Below, in pieces: positions 33,641-45,839 of a stretch of 64,000 nucleotides of DNA. How positions within the stretch are numbered: position 1 is the stretch's first letter; each line of letters opens with the position of its first letter. Made by a program: the position numbers and the translations under genes. The DNA is taken from the NCBI GenBank assembly GCA_030762935.1, contig CM060890.1, positions 67,086,765 through 67,150,764 on the forward strand, written 5' to 3'. The notes under the pieces were generated by a model. That model did no database searches. It saw only the letters and a list, made by a program, of their open reading frames with translations, and was not told the DNA's origin. The stretch comes from Hymenopus coronatus (Eukaryota > Arthropoda > Insecta > Mantodea > Hymenopodidae).

Positions 33641-34684
33641 AACATTAGTTAAACAGTCAGGTGGTATTTGCAAATCTATTATGTGACTGCAAATATTCGG
33701 GGTGCTTTATTTCCTGTGAACATTGGGATCTAGACAAAAAGAAATGTATTCTAATAGATGTGTAGAGTTATACAAAGGTTTTTAAGAACTACATATACAG
33801 CAATTTGATTTTATATATGCTGGCCTACTCTTTGACAGTGAAAGTAGAGTTCTCAAAAGAGAACTAAAATGCAATTTCTCAGACAAATATCAGGATATGC
33901 ATTAAAACATATTCTTAACATTTATACGAGTGGGATTAAATATGTTGAAATTTTAAATGCAAAAAGCTCCAACGCACTTTCTGATGGGTAGATGATAATG
34001 GAAACGTAAAACTAGTACTTCAAAGTATAAACAGAAGATCGGCGTTAGATTGGATTACCTAGAGCCAAATTGAAAGAAGTATTTGCGGTGGGACAGGTTT
34101 TAATGCCCAGCTTTGCAACCAAGAGTTCATATTATTTCCACGTGATCTTAAGAAAATCTCGCTAAACACTGGTGACACCACTTAAAACTAGATAAATTGA
34201 AACCAATACTAGTTAAACTTTCTAAATTGACAACACTACGACACAAGCAATTTAGTAAGCTTTGGTTACCTCTTAGATGTGGCGGTTATGAAAACTTTAA
34301 TAAAGTGAGGCTATTTAAGAAAATGCAAGATGAATTTTAATTCATAAATCTAACATCTAAAACATAATATTTTAATATTTAATTTTGAAAACGAGTAAGT
34401 ATTTACAGATGGTGACAACTTGGGAAAACATCCGACTTGTAAATTATATTTAGTATTTTTACATCTCTTCCTTTTTGTGCCACGGTGTATACGCGCCCGC
34501 ACGGTGCTGTTATTGGATTTCTTCTTTAATATTATCTTTTGAAAGTGTATTTGGAAAGGAATCAGGATATCGAAATATATACATATATAGTGTATATTTT
34601 AAACACTAGTGCATAGGCAAATTGTCTTTCTTTAAAATAATAATAATGATGATGATAATGATAATAATTATAATATAATAATGT
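33641..34684. other. AT-rich non-coding DNA
   Basis: Nothing recognised apart from a short ATAATAATGATG repeat near 34640-34675. Confidence 0.5.
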
Positions 34685-34740
34685 TCCATTCAAACGACTT
34701 TCTCTACATATTTATAACAAATTAATGTTAAAAATTATTC
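34685..34740 (+). mobile_element. family A left-end scrap
   Basis: GTTCCATTCAAACGACTTTC through TAACAAATTAATGTTAAAAA matches the first 60 bp of family A and then stops. Confidence 0.55.
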
Positions 34741-35325
34741 TTTTTACATTAATGTTCTCAAAACATTTATGAATATTTGAAATGGAATAGTTATTCATTA
34801 TGTAGAAACATTTCAGGACATAAGTTTTTTGGGATATTTATCAACTTTATATACCTTTATCTTCTGCATGTTTTAATTATGACATTTAAAGTTTCTAAAC
34901 GGGATTTTGGATTATAGAAGACATATGGCTGTATGTAACTTTATTGATTTTAAATTGGTTTAGATTTAGTGATATCTTCGATATCAGCATTTTTGTTGAA
35001 TGCAATACTTTCTATGTACAATAGGCTGTTCCAACTCGTATCATCTGAGTAAGGGTACAGGCCAAAACTCGGAGTAGCTAATACATCATTGGGCAAAGGT
35101 TATACAGATTACTTGTGCCCTGTTATTTCATTTCTTCCAACCTTGATTTAGTCATGATTATAGCCTGCCCTCAATGCTGTGCCATATTGCATGTTGCAAG
35201 TAGAACTCATGTGAGTCGCGAGTTACTTGCTGCTCTTAAGGTGCGCACCCAAGCTGGAACAGTCTGATGTACCTACATTGTATGCAAGAGAAATATGGTA
35301 TAGCTTGGTATTTAAAGTAAAAAAA

Positions 35326-35815
35326 ATCTGATGTGTTCCATTCACATGATTTTTTCTACATCTCTACAACAAATTATTGTTAAAAAGCTTATGCTTCCTT
35401 TTACTTCATGCTAATCGAGAAAAAAATAGCAGAATAGTCTTATTACTTGCTTCCTTGTAAGTAGCAGCGAAATAAGGAAGTATCATAGGTTAAAGTGATA
35501 GTCAAAAGCTGTGTGACTGAACTTTCTTGTTTGTATGGACAAGAGTTGACAAATTCCTGTATGAGAAAAGTATACGTTTTTCAAAGCTGAAACCAAAAAC
35601 AAGGAATATCTAAAAAACGATCAACTCAATGAAAACAATTATACAACCTAAATTGTGTGTTTTATTGTGCTCTACATTTTTTATGTGATAAGTTTTTGTC
35701 TATCTCTTACGGTTTGTCAGTTATGCAAAATTCCGTAAAATTCATCCACAATAAAGTAGTCTTCAGAGGCTATTCCTAGAAAATTCAAGATATACATATT
35801 ATTTGTCAAGTAGTT
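35326..35815 (+). mobile_element. family A element, left half
   Basis: Starts AAAAATCTGATGTGTTCC and is well conserved through TCTTCAGAGGCTATTCC and TTATTTGTCAAGTA. It then breaks off at about 35815, losing the microsatellite and hairpin half. Confidence 0.85.
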
Positions 35816-37764
35816 CCAAGATTCTGGATTTATTTTGGGAAGAAATGATTTAAGCAAGCCTGTGTTTTTTAAACGTAAGAAGTGTTTACAGCTGTCTGTG
35901 GCGGACTCTTTTGGATTTCAGCACTCTTACAAGGTCTTTCTGTGTATTTTGAAACCTATTAATTGGCTTACTTACTTATGATTATTTATACTAATTTTAA
36001 TTGGCAAATTACAAGGCTCATTATAAATTCTGGGTAAAATAATATCGTAATATATGATGTAAGTATTTAGGTTTCAATTGCAAATATCTTAATTTGCGAA
36101 ACCACATTGAGGGTACTGTATGTGTTTTATAAGATTTGAAAACTGACATAAATCTGGGCACACTGTTCAAAATGTTCTACACGTATATTTCTTCATCAAA
36201 TACAGAAAAAGATTGAATGCTTGTTATGTTTCCTTCAAAGCTTCGCGAAAATATTGTTACTTTGAATAATACGTTCATATGTAACTAGTATGCATTTGTT
36301 TATTTTTCCCTTTAACCACATTAGGAGATTTGGTTTCGTTAATTTTGATTAATACGTAATATTGGTATAGTAACCTTCAGTTTTGACAGAACATTCAGTA
36401 CCCGCTGTCGTGCAGGGATGCGTAAATTGGAAGGAATGTATGGAAAAGAGGCGAAGGCATAGATTTCTCCTTCCACAGACCTTAATAGGCGAGGACAGAG
36501 AAGATGGATGCGTAAACCAACTTCTTGTGTAGGACACAATTGTTTTACAGTTCTGTATTCTTAGGTTTAAAGGAACCAAATATTAACATGAAGTATATTC
36601 AGATACTGAAAGTTCGAGATGGAAATCGCATAGGGAACCATTTATTGTGCCCCCAAAGTTAGAGAGCCACTAATGAATGCTTTAGTCAGTAAATACTCCC
36701 AATAGATTTAGCCTGCAAGATGTCATGTAACATTCATAAATTCACTATTTTCTAATTTCATGTAAGAGTCAAATATAAACAAACTGAATATTATAATAAA
36801 AACGAACTTGTGAAATCCACTTGATAAATTCTTCTTATCTCATCTCACTTTCTGATTTTATCTTTAGACCAAGGCAAAATGGTAATCATTTGCACATAAA
36901 TTCGCATATTCTTATTTGACATCACTTAACCGTGATATATATTTTTTCTTTTGTAGCGAAGTCATTGCTTAATGTTTGGGAATAATCTGTTCAATCTGAT
37001 TGAACAGTTCAATTGCCTCAACATTACTATTTTGCTCTTCCTTATTATGATTGATTATGAGTCAGCTGATAAGCACGAGCCCTAAATTTCCGAGGGGTTT
37101 ATGTCAAGCAGCTTATCCGTAAGTAATGTTATAAAGTACCAGTTAGATTCGCACGAAGGCTTTTAATGTAACACATATTAACTTAAGGGTAAAAAGATGC
37201 AGGTCTGCTCTCGCGGAACCCAAGTATGTGAGCCGAAAATTAAAACTAAAGCAATTTATCCTTCACAGTTATTTACACTAGCCATTTATCTACAACGATA
37301 TACTTAGAATCTCTAGCTTTACGACTAGGAGTTTCACAAAAGAAAATATTTAAAGGAAATAATGATTTTGTTGAAAACTGAAAAAGAAACTATTGTACAG
37401 AGAATATTAGGGTTGTAGTTTAACAATTATATACGAGTAACATTTACTAAATAGATTAAATATAATGACGAATAAACATTACAGAATGAAAATAACATTG
37501 TTTTCTGAAAATATAAATAAAGTATTCTTAAGTATATTGCCACAAAAGTTCGGGTGATTGCTGGATATATCTTGATCTTTCAAACTCACAATCTCATAGA
37601 TCAGTTGCTGTACAGTTTTAGGGGATCCACAGAAGCATAAATAATCATCAGGGACACTTGTCTAAATTTATGAAATATTATTAAATTATCCATGACCAAA
37701 GAGTAATTGGGTAAGCACAAAGTTTAGCACAAATATTTTGCTCTGGTTCCAGGGAAAATATTAG
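35816..37764. other. AT-rich non-coding DNA
   Basis: No supported gene. A short palindrome, CTGTTCAATC/GATTGAACAG, lies near 36990. Small open frames on the minus strand around 36340-36580 carry no recognisable motif. Confidence 0.5.
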
Positions 37765-38350
37765 TTTCTCTACTTAGTAAATAGGCAAAGAAGGTATTGG
37801 ACTCCACCCAAAAATTCGATACCGAGATTTCACCGGAAATACACGTTTTAGTGTGCCCAGTATTAAAAAGTATTTAAAAAAACTATGTGTGTGTCCGTGT
37901 GTCTGGAATACGATAACTAAAAAATCTGTAAAATAACAAACCTGGTATTTAACTTTAGTATCGTGATACGAAGATCTGAAGCAAATCCTTCCTCCCCAAA
38001 CTACCCTTTAGATCGGGAAAATTTAGAAAATGTTGGTTGATGTTCTGAAACTTGGCTCTATCTATTTTGGATAAAATACCACATATTAAGGATATCTAGA
38101 TGAAAAATAAAATGTATATTTCGAATTTTCCGGGAGTAGCCTCAGAAGGCCTTTTCACTCTGGATAACTTTTGCATTAATGGTAAACTGTGAGAGGTAGA
38201 CAAAAAACGTTTTGCACCAAAATTTAGGCCATGTTAAAACACACAATTTATATAATATCCATTTTTTCCGTGGAGTGGACCATTTCAAAGATATTCTGTG
38301 TTATTGGTTTCAGTTTTAAAAACATTTAAATTTTTTCTCATACTGAAAGC
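37765..38350 (-). mobile_element. family A element, right two-thirds
   Basis: Minus-strand copy with a decayed hairpin near 37775 and the conserved CCACCCAAAAATTCGATACC block. A short GTGTGTCC tract, the central block and the TTTTCTCATACTG block follow. It ends at about 38350 without the left end. Confidence 0.8.
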
Positions 38351-38462
38351 CTACTTATCAGCTAGGGCTTGTAGGAAAGGGTGCCGCTTGATGTAGGTCT
38401 TCTTGCTCCCTTTCCCGCCTGCTGATCGAAAACAAAGTGAATAGACATAGTTAAATACATTA

Positions 38463-38775
38463 CGGCACCGTGGCCGAGTGGTCAGACCTCTCGCCTTTCA
38501 CCAAGAATTTTCAAGAATTTTATCCGAGGGTCGATGCACTGTCAATGTGGGATTTGTGGTGGATTAAGGCATCTGGGCGAATGCTCTCCGTTTTGCCTCG
38601 CCATTCATTCCATCAATTGCTGCGTCATTACCTTTCCTAGCGTCTATCTCACCTTCATGTCATCTACTCGGCTAACTCTAATGCGCCGATCCCTCGATTT
38701 GGGCTCTTCATTCTATGACTACATATTGTTGGTTCCTCTACAGGCCACATGCGAGTCCTCCATAAGGGGAGGGTA
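38463..38775 (+). repeat. tRNA-like SINE, family S5
   Basis: The head GGCACCGTGGCCGAGTGGTC matches the 5' half of a Leu/Ser-type tRNA including the A box, but the B box is decayed (GAGGGTCGATGCAC). The ~270-bp body is more GC-rich than its surroundings and ends near GGGGAGGGTAAGC. An 80-codon open frame over it is incidental. It is the only copy in the window. Confidence 0.6.
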
Positions 38776-41034
38776 AGCTAAGTACACACATAGAGTGTAC
38801 AGTGATGTAAAGTAGAATAACTGTATTCATTGAGGGAAACATGTACACAAGTAGTATTAATATAGCGTACATAATGTAAAGCAATTTCAGAAGAAGTATT
38901 TCGCGCATTTTCATCACCTTCCTTGTTTCTCTAGAGTTTGGTTTCTGTGGACGTCCGCTTTCTGTTCATTTATTAGCATATGGATTTCTGAAAAATGTTA
39001 AGTGACACTCTGCAATGTTGAACGACTTCCTCTTAGGGTGGTCAGAATTATAATTCTTCTGTTGATGTAATGCAGCAATACCTCTTGATTCTTAAGAGCT
39101 TGCCTTTCCTTTGAGAATCTTTTGACCTTCTGCGGATCTCCAGTCACATGACTAGCAAGCGTCACTTAAGTTATAGGTGACAAGCACGCTGTGGGCTACC
39201 AGATATATCATTTGTTTTGTTTACCATCTCTGTATGAATTGATATGTGTCATAAAATAAAACATTTGGAAAGAAACATTTATGTGTTATTTGTAGAACAC
39301 TGCAAAATTAATGCCAATATATAAGTACGCTAATGGAATGCTTAAAGTTAATATGCGTAAAAAATGTTTACGTTTTAAAAGAAGAAATGTTCAAAATAAA
39401 ATATTTCACGTTTATTTGCAACTGTACGAATAATCTGTTCATGATGTGATAATTCATAATTTTATACTCTTTACAGTAAAATATATGAACTTTTTTCCTT
39501 AAAAGAAAGGATACAAATAAATAGAGAAAAATAGAAAAGCCATTTACAAAGAATGGATAACTCTCGCATTCCATTTCAGTCATACAAATATAAACCTCTA
39601 GGCTACAGAACAATAGGAAGGCAGTTAAAAGATAAGAAGAAATATGAGGCCGGAACAGGAGAATTCTCCTAATCCATGAAGAGTTGATGATATATGAACT
39701 TTACTTTTTCTTAAATACCACTTGAATAAATTCACTATATTAACGCCTGAACTTAACCTGACTTTAATTTAAATAAAACAGCAAGGAGGCCATCAAACTT
39801 TTCAACTTATTTGACAATTAGGGACTTGGATATTTGGTCCTTGAACCTACTAAATCTGGTCGCGATGTCCTAGTTGGGGCGTGCATTGATAATATTGTTA
39901 CTAGTGTGTCAAATTATAGGTACAACGCTAATGTTTCACCAACTATTATTTCTTAATTCAATTAGGTTCTTCGTAAACAAATATTTAGGTAATGCTAACT
40001 CAAAAGAATATCAACTTCATATTAAATATAAACCTTCTTACAAACTCCCAAATTTTATTTTATCGTTTTATCCAAGCATATAGGTTGATTAACACAGTAT
40101 AGAATCCGAAATCCCGGATGCTATAAGGCTATCATCCTCAGATGTAGAATTACTAACTTTTAGTTTGCTGAGGATTTTCTGTAAACATGTTTTTTTCCTT
40201 CTCTGATTTTACTCTTTGTGGGTGGTATTATTTTTTTCAGGATGTGGAAGCTGCATTTACTTCTTCTGGATGCTTTTACCTGGTGTAGCCAGAGGTTTCA
40301 TAAATTCGCGTTTCTTCTGATCACGGTGAGCAAAGAAAGCACTCTTGACTAGAGTTAAGTTTACTGATGTGCATATTTTTTTCTCTCTAATTTAAGATTG
40401 TTTGACAACCTAGGCTCCAGCTTATCCCGTACCCATACATATATAAAAGCAATACAATTAACCTTAAATAAAACATAAATGAATTTAAATCAGAACCAAG
40501 AAAAATAACACATTAACATGCTCATAAATAAAATACTAGAATATTTTCTTAAAAATTAATACAAATATGCAGTTCTTAGTAGCAAAGATTAGGCCATGAA
40601 TATGTTTTGAAGTTTATGACTCAGCTCGTTCTGAGCACTTATTTATTATATTAGAGAGTGTATAGTTTGAGGTGTGCAGCCTTAGTACTCTTTCATACTC
40701 TTTTGGTACTTCTTTTACAATGAAAACTCAAGTAGTACACCGAAAGCAACGTTAATCTAACCACAGAGACCACCGCTGTGGATATACACATTGATGTGGA
40801 TGAAGAACCAAAGGTGCCTGTCGAACTGCAAATGTTACAGCTTGTAGAAAAAACGCAGTATATTCAAGGTTTAAAACCAGTATAAGATATGAAACTCTCA
40901 CGCCGCTAGGCAAGTAACGTAACAGTAGCCTTAATGAACGGGGGGATAAGATAGATGTGGTTATATTCCCAGGATATTAGTTAGCACTTTAATTTTACTA
41001 ATATATTAAAGACTTTAAGTTAAATAAAACTGGA
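38776..41034. other. non-coding DNA, possibly including LINE leader
   Basis: No gene recognised. The last ~300 bp may belong to the 5' part of the LINE remnant that follows (scattered open frames, no motif). Confidence 0.4.
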
Positions 41035-41500
41035 TCAGGAATTTACGACTGTGAAGGCTTATAATATTCCTCCGGTAATAGCGATGAACAGATTAGAAAT
41101 ATTCTACAAAAGTATAGAAATGAGCATCTTGTCAGATTTGACCACTGGACAGTTAAATGCAAATGTGCTATGGTAGAGGTATGCGCCTAGCTCAGATGGT
41201 AATTAATAAACCCATTGCATAAAATGTGATTGTTGGGAAATGTGAGATGTTTGTAACTTATCTTGGAAAGGAACAAACCTGTTTTAAATGTGGAAGTTCT
41301 ACCCATATTAGACATCTATTTGTCCGCAGCGAATGCTACGTGACAAACCTGCACATACTGTAAGGAATTTTAACGATTGGTTTTCTGCTGACAACAGCAC
41401 AGAGGAAAGTGGGTGCTTACCAGATAGCATCAGCTAGCACCGTACAGACGGATACTATTAAACAATAGGACGGTTTAGTCTCCAGAATTAAGCGAAAAAA
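41035..41500 (+). pseudogene. decayed LINE ORF1 (gag-like) remnant
   Basis: The plus-strand translation, with stops and shifts, contains AYNIPPVIAMNRL at 41047 and later VGKCEMFVTYLGKEQTCFKCGSSTHIRHL near 41234-41325. The latter has the layout just before and at the zinc knuckle of Jockey/I-type ORF1 proteins (CFKCG...H). It is heavily damaged. Its neighbour at 41721 is the C-terminal end of an ORF2. Confidence 0.6.
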
Positions 41501-41720
41501 TTTGCACTCCTAATGCAAAGGAGGATGACAATTCAGCGGCTTCTGATACAGAAAAGGCAATGAAATGCCTATAATAAATGCACCTGCAAAAACTATACAA
41601 ACCAAAAGAGAAACAAACCTTCCCGTGGAATTAGGCAACTGAAACAGCTGAAAAAGTCGAGCTTTCCTGTAAGAAGATCAAACACAAGATCAGTGAAGGG
41701 GGCAGCACGAATGTAAGCAC

Positions 41721-41957
41721 ATGGAAATTCATAACATTAATACTAGACAAACGGGATATGTTCATCGTCCCAATGCCAATCTTCGTTGCTTTCAGAAAGG
41801 TGTATATTTTGAAACAATCAAGATATTTAATGCCCTCCCCAGTAATATCAAAGAAAAAGTTGGGAATTTTAGGGCTTTAAAGGCCTCTTTTAAGGAGTAC
41901 CTTTGCAATAAATCATTTTACTCTGTAGATGAATATTTAAGTGACAAATCTGTCTGA
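41721..41957 (+). pseudogene. C-terminal fragment of a non-LTR retrotransposon RT protein
   Basis: The open stretch contains NTRQTGYVHRP, then FQKGVYFETIKIFNALPSNI and SFYSVDEYL. The pattern NTR...KGVYxxxIKIFNxLP...SFYSxDEY is a common C terminus of insect LINE ORF2 proteins. It begins soon after an ORF1 remnant, so the RT core is missing and an internal deletion or two separate insertions must be assumed. Confidence 0.65.
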
Positions 41958-42018
41958 CAATACCGTTAACAATCATTGTATTTATAAGTATTATAATGTA
42001 TTGTATTTTGTGTATATT

Positions 42019-42047
42019 AGTGTGTGTGTGTGTGTGTGTGTGTGTGG
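42019..42047. repeat. TG microsatellite
   Basis: About 14 uninterrupted GT units in the probable 3' region of the LINE fragment. Confidence 0.9.
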
Positions 42048-43422
42048 TTTATATTAAAATTAAACTGATGTATACTTTAACTTGCACGAATGTGTCAAAT
42101 TAATTTTTTAGTATTTAGCAAGGACACAAGGTCTGTAAAGCCTGATGCTTTGATATTGTACACTCTAGTACATAATCGTACATTTTTTCATTGGAAATTC
42201 TATAACATATTTCTAAATATTGCCACTGTTTCGTGGGTGGCACCAGTATGCCACTGTCGTATTGGTCTACCTTGGAGTCGGTCAAGGATTAGCACCGTGA
42301 AATATTCTATCAACAAACGTGTACATACCTTATGAAGAGTTGCGCCAGTATACTCGCTCCTGTAGAACACAAGGTATCTCTTACTCAGGGGAGCAAAGAT
42401 TGACTACGATATGTAGCACGTGGTAGACTCGAAAAGAAGAAGAAGAAAAAAAGAGAGATATTTCACTTAATTTCACTAAATGGATGCTTTTATTCTTCTC
42501 TGTTACTGGTTGAGGGACTAATCCTACGAGCGACTCCCGACATAAAAATTCGTGAAAATGATGACATAATCATCTTAAATGCTAGTTTCCGTTCTTGCTG
42601 AGTTCTTATCGTCTTACTTCAGTAACAGTAGCAATAATCTTCGCCGTCCACGTAACATTTACGATATGACTTGCCCGTCAGAGTAACATTTACCCTGCGA
42701 ATTCACAATAACAAGTAACAATCACAATATCAAAAACCAAGTAGCCAAGTAACAAAAAGCTAATTAGCCTCATACTAAGTAAGTAACCAAGCAACAATTA
42801 GCCCGATTTCTTGTCCATGCATCGCTTAAATACCCAAAAACTTCCAACATTGCACTCCTTTCAGACTGGCTAAAAAGAAGCGTGGAAAATAGCGTTGTCA
42901 CTGACTAAGTGGGTAATTTCTTTGTATTCCACTCACGTGATCATTCTTGCAATGAGAAACTACCGCTTTCCAGAATCTTATGGGATAAACCTTCTTTTAG
43001 CCTTCAGCATGTTACCTGTGTCTCTGATGCTCTAAAATCTTGCTCTACAAAGGCAATTGTGTCTATAGCCTTAACAAAGCAAATAACCTTGGCGAGCATA
43101 ATGGAAGCTTCTACACCCAAACGTTCTGCGTTCTACTGAAGCAGATATTTCTTATATTAAATCTATACACAACTAAAAATTAAACTAACAAGATGCATAG
43201 CGAACTAATATACTGTCGCAATATGTATTGTAATTTGTTGACATTTATGAAAAGTACATAATAAAATTATCATATTTTAGATTTATATAATTACTAGTAG
43301 TAACTATTATGTCGATAATTAGAAAACTATCATTTGACATTACATCAGTGTTACATATAATGAAATTATATTTATTTATACATTTTAACACTAATTTTTA
43401 TACTCCTTGTTTTTATGTGCAT

Positions 43423-43424
<2 letters not shown>
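42048..43424. other. non-coding DNA, nothing firm recognised
   Basis: A GAAGAAGAAGAAAAAAAG stretch near 42440 looks like a LINE 3' tail, but no coding signature precedes it. An open frame at 42909-43139 is unrecognised. Confidence 0.4.

Positions 43425-43454
<30 letters not shown>
43425..43454. repeat. poly-A run (30 nt)
   Basis: Uninterrupted A run. It could be the tail of a retroposed sequence, since no A-rich context lies upstream. Confidence 0.85.
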
Positions 43455-43455
<1 letters not shown>

Positions 43456-43599
43456 AAGTATGTATACTTTTATAGAGCACACTAAGTATAGTGCAGTGGC
43501 GTACAGTCCTAAAAAGTAAATAGTGTGATTATATGTCTATTCTGTTGTTTTTGTAACCCATGCTTTTAGCACTAGATTATACATTGTTTTTTTTCCATA

Positions 43600-43710
43600 G
43601 TATATAAACATATATATATGTATATATACATGTATATACATTGACAAGTTCTATATTCAGTGACTTCCTGGCCTACACGAACCTGCAGAATGCTTTCTAA
43701 TCTAATCTAA
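43600..43710 (+). repeat. TA-rich tract and probable LINE 3' tail
   Basis: An ATATATAT/GTATATATAC tract is followed by GACTTCCTGGCCTACACG and a CTAATCTAATCTAA repeat. Short tandem tails of this type end several insect LINE families. The assignment is tentative. Confidence 0.35.
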
Positions 43711-45282
43711 AAATAGGTGGTGATTACAGTGAGAAGGTCGCAACAGACAAGATGAAATGATATGAAAATGGTGTGACAAATTGGTTTAGTAAAAACAAGA
43801 GGGCATAGTGATTAAACATTGGTATAAGGGGAGCCACTCATCACTCCTCAAATGTTGCTTCTGTTGTATCTTGTCCTAATGTTCCATTTTCTCGTTAAGT
43901 TGTCCAAAGTGTTCGAATTTCTATATTATATGGTAGATCTGCTGCATTCCCGAAAAACATGACGTCACGTTAGACAAAGTCACGTACCTTTTCAAGATAC
44001 CTTTGTCGCCTCGGCAGCAAATTATCTTGCTCCTACCAGGATCACGAGGCTTACCTATCTCAAAATAGTTAAAATGCCTTCTGATAAAACACATTTTTAT
44101 TAAAACACTCAATTTATCAGTATACACCTTTTCACCATGGACTCTTTATGTTTTTGGCAAATCTGATGCCAACTGTGAATGCCTTTTCAAAGATAACTTA
44201 TTGCAGTAACATCCAGGCAGATTGTTTTTGGAAGCGTTTCACTCTTCTTCCCCGAATTGCAAGACAGGAATTAACAATATGTCTAAGTAAAGGTAAGTTA
44301 CAGAAAACGGAGTTCAGAGATTTTATCCAAGTGACTGACAATAGCCAACTCCTCTTCACTGCTAATAAAATATCGATGCTCAAGTCTTTTCAATATTTTA
44401 AATCTCCGTTTTATTATTTAACTACTTATTTCAACGTTAGTGGATACGTTTCTAAATTTGAATTTAAATAGTATGTTTCAAAATTGTTCAAATATAAAAT
44501 GTCCTTACGTTCTGCTCCCAGGGAGCAGCTTGTATTTTCGGGACATTTGTTGATTAGACCAGCAAATGAATACATTTGAAAAGAATATTGACAAAAAAAA
44601 AAAAAAAAAAAAAAAAGTTAAATTGATTTTACAATGAACGTTTAGAATATATATTTAATTAAATTATGCGGATAGTGTTTATTTGAAACCGTTTCAGGGC
44701 TGGGTTCAAGTAACCCTATTTTTAGATTACGAGCATTTATTCATTACTTTTCGTTTACTGTATTCAGTTTATTGTATTCAGCAGCTCTCTATTCAGTCAG
44801 TCAAGACTATTATCACAACTGAACAAGATTTTGAGAACTAGGAAGGGAAGTGGTGGATTTTATTACAAGTAATGTACTGATTACGTTTCTGAAAACAGAA
44901 TGTTTCTATCAAGTCAGGGAAAAAACTTATTGGTTTATATTTTTCGCTGCATTACAATCTCACCCCATATGCATCTGCACACACACTTTCTTGCGCAAAC
45001 TTTCTGACTAGAACTGCTGACCTTACATGATGCAAATGTGTTTATAGAACTTGTCGGAGTGTGACGTGTAAGGATTCTATTAATTAATATCCATATTGAA
45101 ACCATGATTGTATGTTCTTCATCTTTCATACCGTATAGACTTTGGTTGTTATGCTTAAACAATGAAGAAACAGAGCCATGGATGTATTATTTCCCCGGAT
45201 TGTTTTTGTTACATCTGCGAAGAATAAAGGAAACAAAGTACAACACTATTGAAATATTGGTTTAAATTCTTTTTTCACACAA
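43711..45282. other. non-coding DNA with poly-A run
   Basis: An A run at 44593-44616. A 107-codon frame (44148-44471) is not recognised. No gene is supported. Confidence 0.4.
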
Positions 45283-45425
45283 GCTGTCTGTAGGAGCGGA
45301 ATTGGATAGGTAGAGTCAGTCTGAGAAATTCAATGCCATAGCCGGGATTTGAACCATGGATCTCTCGGCCCCTAGCCGGATGCTCTTCCGCTGAGCTGCA
45401 ACATGCCGGCATAGCATTGAATTTC
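45283..45425 (-). repeat. tRNA-derived SINE, family S6, minus-strand copy
   Basis: On the minus strand: GTTGCAGCTCAGCGGAAGAG (A box), then CATGGTTCAAATCCCGGC (B box), then a tail with TTTCTCAGACTGACTCTACC. It pairs with the plus-strand copy 120 bp away. Confidence 0.75.
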
Positions 45426-45540
45426 TCAAATGACTCGCATATTTCCCGGTAAACCACAAGATGGATCACAAATTATTTTGAGATGATAACCCCAATGGTG
45501 ACTTACAAGATTCATAGTATAACTAACTATTATGGTCAAT

Positions 45541-45690
45541 GGGCATTCAATGCTATGCTAGCATGTTGCCATGGTACCTCAGTGGTAGAGCAACCGGCTA
45601 AAGACCGGGAGATCCGGTTCAAATTCCGGCTATTGCATTGGATTTTTCAGTCTGACTCTACCTATCCAACACTATTGAAAACTTCATATT
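45541..45690 (+). repeat. tRNA-derived SINE, family S6, plus-strand copy
   Basis: GGTACCTCAGTGGTAGAGC (A box), CCGGTTCAAATTCCGGC (B box), then TTTTTCAGTCTGACTCTACC. It aligns over about 130 bp with the complement of 45283-45425, making a large imperfect inverted repeat. Confidence 0.75.
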
Positions 45691-45839
45691 CTTGAATTTC
45701 GGTTGTCCGCTCGGTGACTAAGATGAGCATTTAGCACCATACATGTTGCATCCGATGCTATGTAAAATTGACTCAGTGACTAAAGGGGGGGAAACAGCTC
45801 TAGTGAATTATTAGATCCAGTTAGAAGGAAAAGTAAATG

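Noticed and set aside
38534..38776. 80-codon gene
   Set aside because: It lies entirely within the tRNA-like SINE S5.
45560..45640. Functional tRNA gene
   Set aside because: tRNA-like boxes only; the same head and tail occur in an inverted second copy, so it is a SINE.
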